Positions 1 through 10,300 of a stretch of DNA of 64,000 nucleotides are shown here, one piece after another (the first letter of the stretch is position 1; each line of letters starts with the position of its first letter). The notes under the pieces were generated by a model, which had not been told where the DNA came from, did no database searches, and saw nothing but the letters and a program-made list of their open reading frames with translations. The translations under genes and the position numbers were made by a program. Source of the stretch: Lingula anatina (lineage: Eukaryota > Brachiopoda > Lingulata > Lingulida > Lingulidae); NCBI RefSeq assembly GCF_001039355.2, contig NW_019775114.1, forward strand, positions 156,225 to 220,224, given 5' to 3'.

Positions 1-70
1 CAGTAGCCTATTTTGTTATTTCCTGCTTTTTGTCTGTACATTTGACAGCTTTGCTGCCTTGTTCTTATAT

Positions 71-362
71 TGTGTTTACAGTGTTGCATATATGCTGAAC
101 AATGAAAAAACCGCATAACTATACTAAAATAGTGGCCCGATCATGCTGATTTTCCAACTTGACCTGCGTTTTAGTAAGATTGATTACTCCTGTGAGTTTC
201 GTGACAACAAGCCTAACGGTTTTCCTTGAAATGTGTTTACAGGGTTGCATATATGCTGAAAAGTGAAAAAACAGCATAACTTCTACAATAATGGCCCGAT
301 CATGCTGATTTTCGAACTTGACCTGCGTTTTATGAATATTCATCAGCTCTGTAAATATAAAG
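71..362. repeat. two-copy tandem repeat of about 160 bp
   Basis: The stretch after GTGTTTACAG at about 75 recurs after about 237: TTGCATATATGCTGAA, a GCATAACT block, then GGCCCGATCATGCTGATTTT and CTTGACCTGCGTTTTA appear in both halves with small differences. Both long reading frames across it simply follow the repeat. It reads as dispersed repeat DNA, not as a gene. Confidence 0.7.
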
Positions 363-407
363 CCAAAAAGTGAAACTGCCTTCCACTTATCGTGTTTACA
401 AGGAAAG

Positions 408-490
408 TGCACGGCGCCGGCGACGGCATCGGCATCGGCATCGCCATCGCCATCAGCATCGGCATCGGCATCGGCGACGGCGACGACAGA
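408..490. repeat. hexanucleotide microsatellite (GGCATC-like)
   Basis: Runs of GGCATC, CGCCATC and GGCGAC give a GC-rich block in AT-rich surroundings. The apparent proteins here (poly Arg-His, Asp-Ala or Met-Pro depending on frame) are products of the repeat. Confidence 0.8.
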
Positions 491-1311
491 CGCAGGTGAT
501 GGCAATATGTACAGACACATCTGTGTCTGTACATAAAAAGTATGTAATACCGAATCATGTTGAAGGAATATGGGGTCAAATGTCAAATGAGGTCAAATTT
601 GGAAAATTTTCAGAAAAAGCAATAAAGTTTATCTACATGGAGAATGTGAGCAACAACATACTTTTTAGGGTATGTTTGGTAAATCCCATCTATATTACAA
701 ATGAGACTTAATTTTGCAGTTTGAGAGAGAGAGAGCCAGCGGGCTGGACAGACACAGCTATATAGTTGTATGGACCTGAGTTTTACAGTCAGTTGAATAA
801 ATCATGTAGCAGAAAACTATATCTGCCTGTCTGAGTTGTCTTATTGGTGAAAAGCAAATCTAAGAACCTGAATAACCAACTGGTGGGTTATAACACAAAG
901 TGACATAAAATTCTAAATAAAACTGACCATATTGAATTAATTTGGATTTTTTTGCTGGCTTGTTTTATTTTGTCACATTTTCTGCTAATTAAAAGTTTCT
1001 AGTGTTGTTAAAATGTTGATGTTGCAATAAGGGTTATCTTGAGCCCCCTTCTCCTTGTGAAAGTACATGTGGACCACTGGGTTCCCTCAAAACAACTCAT
1101 TATCACTGAAAAATATTCTCAGTTTATCAATCAATTCATTTATTAAAGATTATAATATAATCTCTTGCTTCAAATGATTCTCATATGCCAGAAAGGGACA
1201 TTGATAATGATGATAGACATCCCACAGGACATACCTATTAAAGATAAGAAATCTCAACACCAAAACCTAGTGGCATTTTTCAAAAAAAACAATTTGGACA
1301 CTTAGAAACAA

Positions 1312-1314
<3 letters not shown>
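491..1314. other. intergenic, no gene seen
   Basis: AT-rich sequence with a short GA-rich run near 722. No coding stretch with splice sites or family similarity was recognised on either strand. Confidence 0.5.

Positions 1315-1341
<27 letters not shown>
1315..1341. repeat. poly-T tract (27 T)
   Basis: An uninterrupted T run. It could be the A tail of a minus-strand retroposon or simple slippage; no retroposon body was recognised beside it. Confidence 0.8.
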
Positions 1342-1345
<4 letters not shown>

Positions 1346-1455
1346 AAATGAGAGTGGACGGAGGGAGAGGCCGGGTGAGGCGATCTGCAATTAGCATCTT
1401 CACTGAAGTCATTGAAGTCATGGGTTTAACGCGTGGGTATAGTCAATCCTTACAG

Positions 1456-1678
1456 TGCGCTGAAACAGGTCAGTCGGTATCAATGGCACACAGGAAGCAT
1501 CCACTGTGGAAACCAGGCTATGCAATATGGTCTCTCAGGGCCACGCAGAGAAGGCGAAACGGTTGCACATCAGTATTTGCATTGCACATACCAAAACTAT
1601 ATCAAGTTCACAAATGCGCAAAATGGCTTTCTGGTTGAAATTCATGCCTCCCCAAAAACTCCAGACCACGGACTTTAA
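1456..1678 (+). other. possible coding fragment or lone terminal exon
   Basis: A TCCTTACAG acceptor-like site is followed by an open frame of about 74 residues ending in TAA. The composition looks protein-like rather than repetitive: it holds HTGSIHCGNQAMQYG and EGETVAHQYLHCTYQNY, with two cysteines and many aromatic residues. No start codon, neighbouring exon or known family was identified. It could be the last exon of a plus-strand gene whose other exons lie elsewhere, a pseudogene piece, or chance. No function is proposed. Confidence 0.25.
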
Positions 1679-1889
1679 GCTGATTTGAAGTTTATGAGCC
1701 ATTCAAAATTCACACATTACAGTAATCAGTGGAATGTATAATTTTAATAAATACAAAATAAAACCCTTACTGTTTTATCTATTTACATACAAATATGACC
1801 TTGGCGCGCTTCTTATATCTTTGTTCAAATATTGGCGTCCTCCCATAAATACCAGAAAGTATGATGCTGGGAAATAACCTTGATGCTTA

Positions 1890-2474
1890 CAGGGTGTCCC
1901 ACTAGTGCACTGTTAATGTAACCCAAGAGTGTGAATTTCATATACAAGTTAGCAAATCTACTGCTACAAATAACATGTCACTTGCTCTACTGGCAAAAAC
2001 ATTATTGCCCTTTATAGAATATGTTCCAAATATACTGTTTTGCTGAAGATACATGAATTCTACAGATGAAGATGTCGATGATTTTGATTCACTCTTCCTT
2101 TGGTATAGCTCTGATTTCTTGAGTGATTGTTGCTTTTAGCTGTGGGATGGTGTGGAGGATGTCCCTGAAGACTCCATCCTACAGAAACCCCAAAATATAA
2201 AAATCTGGAGGATTAAGATGACCACTCAGGTTCGCATTTGTGGCCAATTTGTTGGTTGGGAATCTTGTGCTCCTGCTGAACACCGTTTGCACATCTTACA
2301 CGGCTCATGAGCCCAAGTCTATGCCAGAATTTGTACAGACGCTCCAAATAGAGTTCCTTTGGGGGTATCTGAAAGATCAAGTCTACAGAAACAACCCCAA
2401 CACCATCCCAGAATAATAAAAATAAAATTAATGGCGTCCATGTTCTTGGGTTACATTTATACTTGGACACCCTG
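1890..2474. mobile_element. mariner/IS630-like foldback remnant
   Basis: The ends are inverted: CAGGGTGTCC at 1890 and GGACACCCTG at 2465-2474. The similarity continues inward to a shared AATGTAACCCAAGA, and TA flanks both sides, as expected for Tc1/mariner-type target duplication. About 2353-2413 on the plus strand reads FLWGYLKDQVYRNNPNTIPE, the C-terminal transposase signature. On the minus strand about 2090-2180 reads GVFRDILHTIPQLKATITQE, the same region. Two 3' halves therefore face outward and neither transposase is intact. It is a nonautonomous, decayed element. Confidence 0.75.
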
Positions 2475-2635
2475 TAAAGAAGGTCTTAATCAAAGATTTT
2501 TATAGTAAGTAGGTTAAAATGATGAGCTAGTGAACAGTGCCTTATTGTGAAGATAAACGGTGGTGAGAGCACTTAGTTGGTGGCACTCAAGGTGAATCTT
2601 CACTGTTTCACACATGGATAACTGCTGAACTTTTT

Positions 2636-2643
2636 TATATAAG
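2636..2643 (+). promoter_or_regulatory. TATA box of the RHIM-like gene
   Basis: TATATAAG lies 42 bp upstream of the proposed ATG at 2678. A start about 30 bp downstream would leave a 5' leader of only about ten bases. The reading frame of the ATG has a stop near 2561 and no earlier Met. These points favour 2678 as the true start. The TATA assignment is by consensus only. Confidence 0.4.
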
Positions 2644-2677
2644 CAACAGGTATTCTTCTAGCATCAATGAACTAACC

Positions 2678-3618
2678 ATGGGGTTGGGTTTCTCCAAAAT
2701 ATCTTCCAGGAAAACATACCACATGTCTTCAGCAAGTTTCAAAAGTTACCAGAAATACCATAGTGCTAGAGCTACAATGTATAAGAAACATAGTACACCA
2801 CTGAAAGCATTTGGCAAAGACAGTCAACCACAGGAAGACACAGAACTACTCACCAACGAAGATGATGTCTCCAACAGAAGATACCTAACAGGCAAAAACA
2901 ACCAAAGAAAGGCCAAAATCAGTAGATACCTAGATAAGGGCGAAATTGCCAGATATTTGAGTTGTCCGAACATCGCAACAAGTCAGTCTTCTAACACAAA
3001 CGAACCAGGATTTGCCATGCAAGGTGACTTCACTAGACCATCACTGCAGTCTTCTTTTACTTGCAGCCCATCAGATCTTAAAGGTGCCAAATCATGCTTG
3101 TTAAACCAAGGTAAGCTTCTTTTAATCGATTAATAATAACACAAAAAAAGAACACTTCCTCAGTTACATTTTATCATCCATTTTAATAAACAATGACTAC
3201 CTCAATGAAAGCAAGCAGACAAAATTAATGCTTATTGCATAATTACATCTATAATTGCTTTCAAAATTATAGGTCCTTATAGATGATGTTGGTTATTCTT
3301 CTCCCCTTTGAAAACATTTGATACTCCACACCTAATCTTTAACAAAACCTAGTTAAGGGAAATAAAAGATAACAGAATACAGAAAAAATGCAGTTGTATA
3401 CTAAAACAATTGAAACAATAGTTGCTACAGAATGTAACTCTTATAATTTTATTGAATACTTCTTGATTGTTTTTCCAGATAATACCAGCAAAAAGGAGGG
3501 TAATGTGATCAACTACTATTATTACAATATCCTACCTGGATCCCATGTCAATCTCCAAGTAGGAAATGGAAACAGTATCAATTTGATCAAGGATGAAACT
3601 ACAGATGAACAAAACTAG
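2678..3618 (+). CDS. small RHIM-like protein with N-myristoylation-type start
   Basis: Exons 2678-3110 and 3479-3618 join in phase (CAA G|AT) across a GTAAGC...TTTTTCCAG intron, giving 190 residues. The start MGLGFSK has Gly2, Ser6 and Lys7, the usual N-myristoylation pattern. Residues 10-144 are polar and basic with no family I recognise. Residues 157-180 contain NYYYYNILPGSHV and then NLQVGNGNSINL. This fits the RHIM pattern of a YN-x-G lead-in, a Q-h-G core and an N-x-h-x-h tail known from RIPK1, RIPK3, TRIF and ZBP1. RHIMs form amyloid signalling assemblies in innate immunity and necroptosis. I infer a membrane-tethered adapter or inhibitor. There is no kinase, death or TIR domain. It lies alone between repeats. 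Confidence 0.6.
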
Positions 3619-3689
3619 CCGAGGATACATACATATCATTTAACAGACTGTAAAAGAACATCAAGTACTGTACTATACTGCACTAGTAG

Positions 3690-3863
3690 CTGGGGTAGCG
3701 CTAGCAATTTTTTTTTGCTAAGCCAAATCACCACATTTTTGTCAATTTCCTATCAAAATGGTTAGAATTTGGCTAGAACAAGTAAAATCAGGCCCTTTTT
3801 CTTTAGCCAATTTAAGTCAGATTTAGCATTTGGCTAAATTGGCGAGTGTTAGCGCTACCCCAG
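3690..3863. mobile_element. MITE with 15-17 bp inverted ends
   Basis: CTGGGGTAGCGCTAGC at 3690 is mirrored by GTTAGCGCTACCCCAG ending at 3863. AGTAG flanks both sides, a probable 5-bp target duplication. The interior holds degenerate TTTGGCTA/TAGCCAA repeats and no coding capacity. It sits about 70 bp downstream of the RHIM-like stop codon, probably inside or just beyond the 3' UTR. Confidence 0.75.
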
Positions 3864-6800
3864 AGTAGAGTGATGGGCTGGTCCCTCACCAGAGTGAGAT
3901 GAAATGAGCTGTCATTTCATTTATTAACACAAAATGATCATGGACATCTGACATACTTACTGATGGCAAAGAGGCTCCATTTTCATCTCCGTCTGTCTAT
4001 CAATTTGTTTTTTCATTTGTCATCAGACTAAATCAAAAAGTTTTGGATGGATCTGATAAAATATTCAGGATAGGTCATCATTGGCTAACTTGCACCACAT
4101 TCACAACCAGAGTTGACCAGTGGACTGAATATGGCCGATGCACTTGAAAGCTTGCCATGTAATCACCATGGGAAATCTATTCAGTGTATATTAGTGGATT
4201 ATGTGACAAGCTTTCAAGGCGGACCACCGTATCTGATCCATAGATCTGTTAGTCCATGGATAACCTTGTTCTGAATGCGTCCTTAAAAGTGATTAGGATT
4301 TGGCGGTGACCTTTCATCCACATCATCTAGACCTAAGAACCTTTAAACGTTTCTTCACACTAGCAAGATACATAAGGCCAATGACCTTGACCTTGTGCAA
4401 TGTCCTGTCAATTCCACAATCAATCTTAGGATCTTTGGCATTGGTCTGTGCTCTTTCAGTACTTTTCTAGTTTACAAACTCATAATGACAAGATTTTATG
4501 TAATACTCATGTGCCTGACACTTGTTCTTTGTAGAGAATTGGGTGGATTTTTGTATTCATGTGATTAGAAAGTGCAATTTCTGGACCTTCCTGTTGTGAA
4601 GCTTAAATTTATGGAAGCCCTCCCCCCCTTCCAAAAAAAACATCTGATCCATATACTCATACAAGTACAAGATATGTTAAGATATGATACCGCAACTAAA
4701 TGTTAAGTTATGACGGCCCTTTGTTAAGTCTACAATAACCCTCTTTGCACATATTCTACATATATTCACATATATAAGGCACTCTGCACAGGATATCATA
4801 TACCCACTTAAATTAATTTTCCTGTTAATAAAACATAATTTTCTCCTAATTACCAATCATTGCTCAACCTGTCCCTACACACTTGGATTCAATGTTTTAT
4901 TCCATTAATATTAAGGAATATAGTTCTAAATTACTGGTCAGTCATTAAGGATCACAGCTTCCTCCCTTGACCAAGCATGGCGTAGTTTTGATTTCATAAC
5001 ACAAGAAAATGGTTCAGTGTTTTGAAGCCCTATGTCACATATAATATAGACTTTGCCAGCTGCCAGGTTTGCTTCAGATTTTAAGGGATTTAGCATCTTT
5101 AAGGTTTGAATTAGGAGATGTAGGAAGCTTCTCAGAAATGAATATGACTGGAGAATTTTCAAATGCATGTAGAGTACTTTTAAGATGAGAGCGTTATGAT
5201 AGGTAATGTAATCTAAGCGCAATTTTTTATGTCCCATTCATGCCACATATCTATTTGTATGATATGCAGTTAACTGTTTGTTTGATTATGCTATCCCTAC
5301 ATTGTGTTCCCCAACTTCTCATATAAGTCATTCATACAAATGTACAGAGCAACTTTTACATTATTCAACTGACTAAGTTTTTTGAATAACAAAAGTATTG
5401 CATGTTTCTGGAAGAAGAAAAATATTGTATTAATTGGTCTTTCTCTCACGAAATGTATGCTCAAAACTGAATGGAAAGACTACTGTGTTTTGAGAATCAG
5501 TTTAATTTAAAAGATGTTGCAATTATTTCTTGATGTTGTATTAAGAACATGGAGAAAATAAAGGGAATTCTACCAAAGAGTTGTGTTGTTTCCTATCATC
5601 ATCATTCTGTGACATTAATTACCACCAAGTACGGACCAATATTACAGTGGGCAATGAAAAAATGTAACTAGCAGACCCATGGGAATTCAAAGTTACATCT
5701 GGCATAGGCCATCTTCAAGATAAAAAATAATTAGGCAAGTTTTCAAACTCCAACAGCATTACTGTATTTTAGTCTTAAAATAATTATTGCAAGATGATAA
5801 AAATGGCAATGACTGACACAAGTGATGGCTGTGTGTTGAGACACTATGTATCTGTCATAAGGAGAGTGGGGAAAACCTCACATCATTAAAACCATATTTG
5901 GCTGTTCCTTCCTGGTACACTGACATGCTCTCTGAAACAATAGGGCATTGTTGCTGTGACAGAGGTATCATTCAGGTTGACGCCAAACCCAAACTTCATT
6001 TAAACAAGAGAGACCTTTTCTTATGATTATTCCTATGGCGACAGGTTAAGTAAATAAAACAGCAGAAGTATTCCAGACACGATGGGAACAACAGATTCCT
6101 CTTGACCTGACAGATAAGAAGATTGACTGCAATCTAACCAGACATCTAAGCTAACAAATATATTACAACAAAGCAGCAAAGTCGCCCAATGTACAGAAAT
6201 GAAGCAGAAGATAATGACAGCACACAAAAAAGGATTTTTGTCAATTTTAATGCAATATGTGTCTGTATATAATAATGTGCCAAGCAGTTCCAACAAGATT
6301 AATAATTAATTACATAGAAACATCATTTTGGTTGATTTGATTAAAACTCAGCAATAAAAACCTTTGTAAAAATATGAATTGTTCAAGTCAGTGTTAAACA
6401 TCCATCTTACTTGTTCACAAAAGTAGATAAATTTATAATTTGACATGTGATGTTAAAATCAAACAAACACAATTTATCTTTTAGAAATTGAGAAACTGGT
6501 CTGATCTAGTCTGATCTGTTCCCGGCATTCCTACTGCAAACAACATGCCTATGAAGAGGGTCCCATTGTGGGGAGTGTCACAGGAATGGGGTTGTTCAAG
6601 GAATATGTTAAATAATATCAGTGTTTCATGTATCTTGGTAAATAAAAAGGGGCTTTCACAAGTAATAAAAATACCCTACGGGAACCTCTATGAAGCTCTG
6701 TCTCTCACTACCATATATGTAACTGTACATTCCTAAAAGCTGATAGGGATGATGTCATTTTTATTGCTGACAAATCAGTTTTCCATGTTGGTGAACAAGT

Positions 6801-6880
6801 CACTTGTTCGTCAGATTTTGATATTTGGTATGTAGACAAAAACATGAAGATTCTCATCCATTAAAATCATTTCATGTAAA
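3864..6880. other. intergenic, no gene seen
   Basis: AT-rich DNA with short scattered frames only. CTTGAAAGCTTG near 4143 and CAAGCTTTCAAG near 4207 form a small inverted repeat. The minus strand was scanned for the missing C-terminal POFUT2 exons (the WICAHAR and FIGTS-type region) and nothing recognisable was found. Confidence 0.45.
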
Positions 6881-6998
6881 CAGGCCTATGGCCAGCAACT
6901 TCAAAGGGAGTTGTGTGGTCTAAAAAAGTGGAGCTTAAACCTAAGTGTACCAAACCCTTTCCCTTTCAAATTGTCCCCCCCCCCAAGCTATGGGCCTG
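6881..6998. mobile_element. short inverted-repeat element, GGGCCTG-ended family
   Basis: CAGGCCTATGGCCAGCA at the left is answered by AGCTATGGGCCTG at the right, with a poly-C run inside. The same end signature occurs at 45421-45583 and near 18760. This is a small nonautonomous repeat family with no coding content. Confidence 0.5.
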
Positions 6999-7381
6999 AT
7001 GGATCTTTCAGCAGCAGCCAGTCTGCTAAATTAGCACAAACTGCATGTCTACACTGAGGCATAACTTTATCAGTATACTAAAATTCACAACCTCGTTGAG
7101 CATACCTTTTTTTTCAAGGTTCTCTCTCATGTCAATCATGTGAATCATCATATATTATTAATTATTTTGATAATTAACTTCATTATTGTTGTCATTGTGG
7201 AGGATAATTTTCTATAATAAAAAGTAATATTCCTAGATTTTGTTGTTGTTAATTCTAATCTTGCACTATAAGGATATAAAAAATGAGATTTTAGTAAACA
7301 GTTTTCACAAGGTAAAAGAATATCAGATGGTCATTTCATAAACAGGTGCTAAAAATTTTTAATTTTCCAAAAGTTTCTCAC

Positions 7382-10300
7382 CTTCTTTTGGGGCGTCTGT
7401 GGCCACAAAGACAGTCTTCAGTTTGTGTTTCTCCAGGCCTGACTTGATCTGTTCTGCTGCATACAACAGACTGGGGACTTCTTCTTTGTGGGCATACAGG
7501 TAATCTCTCCGCCTCAGGTGAATACTCAGATACGGCCCTCCCAGCGCGTCACCATGCTTTCTCTGCAACAAACACAGAGACAATATTAAAAAAAGAAAGA
7601 ACAATAAGATGGTAATGAAGGGAAACTGATATTCTTAAATGATTTTTGGTACTAAAATAATTATATATGTCTTGGTTAAATAAATTCTTAATGTATCTTA
7701 TCTTATCTTATCTTAGCAAGTGACCCACCTAAAGTCTGTCCCAATTCCAGGCACTTATTCCTAGAGTTATCATATTATAACATGACATCTTTTACATATT
7801 ATATCCATACAGGTACTGTGAATAATGCCCTATCTTCCATGTGCAAGGTTTAGTATCCACATTTCTCACTAGTGGAGCTACCTTACTGTAATATAGCAAT
7901 ATGTGACACTTCCAAAGCCTCTCCCCATTCAGGGCATCCATTCTTCATACCATCACATGATTATATAATGTATTTCATTACTATCATAACACATTATAAC
8001 TATGATTCAGTAAATCATCTTGGTCAAATATACATTGATATCCACAACACACTATACAAGAGGGTTGAACTCCCAAGATGGGAAGTATGTTGAGTATATA
8101 TTGATAATTCTGCCATATTTTCTCTTTCACACACAGTACACATTTATATGTGCACCCAGTTACTACACATCTTGGCTTTCTTTGTCACAAATGTCCACAT
8201 GAAAAGTGCTGAGATTACTCATGGCCAGGATGTGTGTGTGCATTGAAAGCTTCATCAAATTTGGGCATTAGTGTACTGTGTGTAAAAGAGACAGAATACC
8301 AAAATCATCAATCTACTCAACATACCTGGTTCTTAGGAGTTCAACCCCCTTGTTAAAACTATACAGATACCCTCATCTTGGTCCAGTCCTCCAGCAGGAC
8401 TGTCCTGTCCTTCTCGTCCGTAGAGTCCAGCTCTTGTTCCCGGAACTTGTCAGCTATATCACGCAACTGTTTAGAAAATCTCATACTGCGACGTGCCTAA
8501 AACATGAAAACATGGTGCAAAAGTTTTAAAAAATCAGGATTGAAAAGCACTATAAATACTTTGATTCCTTTTGTTATTTAAAAAGCACCTTTCCATATGA
8601 CATTTCTTAATTTCCTTAAAAGAGAATTATTCTAAAAAGTATTCATATAAACAGATGTTGTTTTCATATAATTTGTCCAAAATGTGCAAAGAATTATTTT
8701 TACATAACACTTTTTCAGCAGACATCATAAGTGCTGTCACAGATTTGTGCTTACATTCATATGAATTTGGTTAAGCAAAGGTATGCATTTAAAGATTTGT
8801 GCTACATATTTCTGTAAAAAAAGTTCCCAATATAATATCCTCTAAAGCTAAAAATAGAAGCTTAGAAGTGCAGCGCCAAACAATGGTAAGAAGGCCAACA
8901 GTTGACCCCCTCCCTTTAGACATGTTAAATATCCCCACTGTATGCCACTCATTGAAAAAGCAGTGCAAGACAAATATCCTAAAGTCAGCTTTTAGTAGTT
9001 GGCTATCAGAGTTAGCAGCATCAACAAAGACCAAAAACCCCAGTAGTGTTGAGCAATAGACCCCAGGGGAAATTAGCCCTGGTTCACTAAAATAGGACTC
9101 CTGTGCCGGCCTTTCTCTCAAAGAGTAAGAAATGGTTTATATTCTACGATAGATATTTGCTATATTTCAATGGACTACTGCAGATATTCACAGGAAAAAG
9201 TAGATCAATATTTTTTTCCATTAACTTAGACCAACTTCTAACTAATGCTTCCCTGTGAGGCTGCCCCCCCCCCCCCCCTGCCTAGGTCCACTTACCGTCC
9301 ACCACTCAATACTCCACTCACTATAAGCACCATGGATTAACTCCTCTGCCCGGTCAAGCATAACTGACCTGCACCCAAAGTGAAAGTGAAAGTGAAACCC
9401 AAAAATGAATGTGGCTCAAATGAAAAAAAAAAACAAAAAAAAAAACAGATAAATATATGAGGAAGATAAGCACAAAATATACTGGGCTTCTGCTAGTACA
9501 ATATTTTTTTTTCAAACAAATAATTAATTTTTGCCATTATTAATTATTATTTCATCAGGTTTCTCTTCATCCAATAATAGTTGTTTTGTCTGAAATATTT
9601 GACTTTAACAAAAAAATTAAATTTTAATATACTAGAAAAGACCCAGCAATTTAAATCATGCTTGCAATAAAACAAGAAAAATAAAGATGGTTTTAAAAAC
9701 TTATTAATTGGGTAATTTGGCACATTTTGCACTAAGATATTGTTTGGGTGGGTGCAGAAGTTAGCATGCTGTGAGTAAGTCTGTCTAAGCAGTCAGTGCA
9801 AGCTGTTATATTAGGATCAGGTTATCATGCAGCACTAGTGTATGAAACAAGAACACATACCAGGTCCATAAACCATTAGTATTTGTTAGTACTTGAAGAA
9901 CCCAGATGTAGCCAACACTAGACAGTGCTGAATCAGAGGCTTCCCTTTACAACAATATTTTGCATAAACATTTTGAGAAGCTAAAAATTAAAGGTGCCTT
10001 GACACAAACAATTTCATTGAAAATTGGTAAAAACCTACCTAGCACAAGATATTTCTTATGAACCCCCCCCCCCCTCCTTTTCCTGCCTTTCTCAACTGAT
10101 CAAAGTTTTAGAGGGATTATGGAGAAAAGAGGGCTGGGGAGGAGGGGGGGTCAGAAGGAAAGTAACCAAAAACTCGACTCACATTCCAGAACCAAGGGCT
10201 CCACCTGTCCCACTGGCCGTGAATGATTGTTTGTGCCATAGGAAACATCACAGACCTTGGTAATAACCAACATCAAAACAGAAGATATAAAATAACACAA

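Noticed and set aside
119-711. Reading frames of 78-155 residues on both strands
   Set aside because: They follow a two-copy repeat and a GGCATC microsatellite; residues are simple repeats with no splice or family support.
8789-9121. Overlapping open frames of 110 (-) and 86 (+) residues inside a POFUT2 intron
   Set aside because: No splice partner, no recognised domain, and both strands are open over the same bases, as expected by chance.
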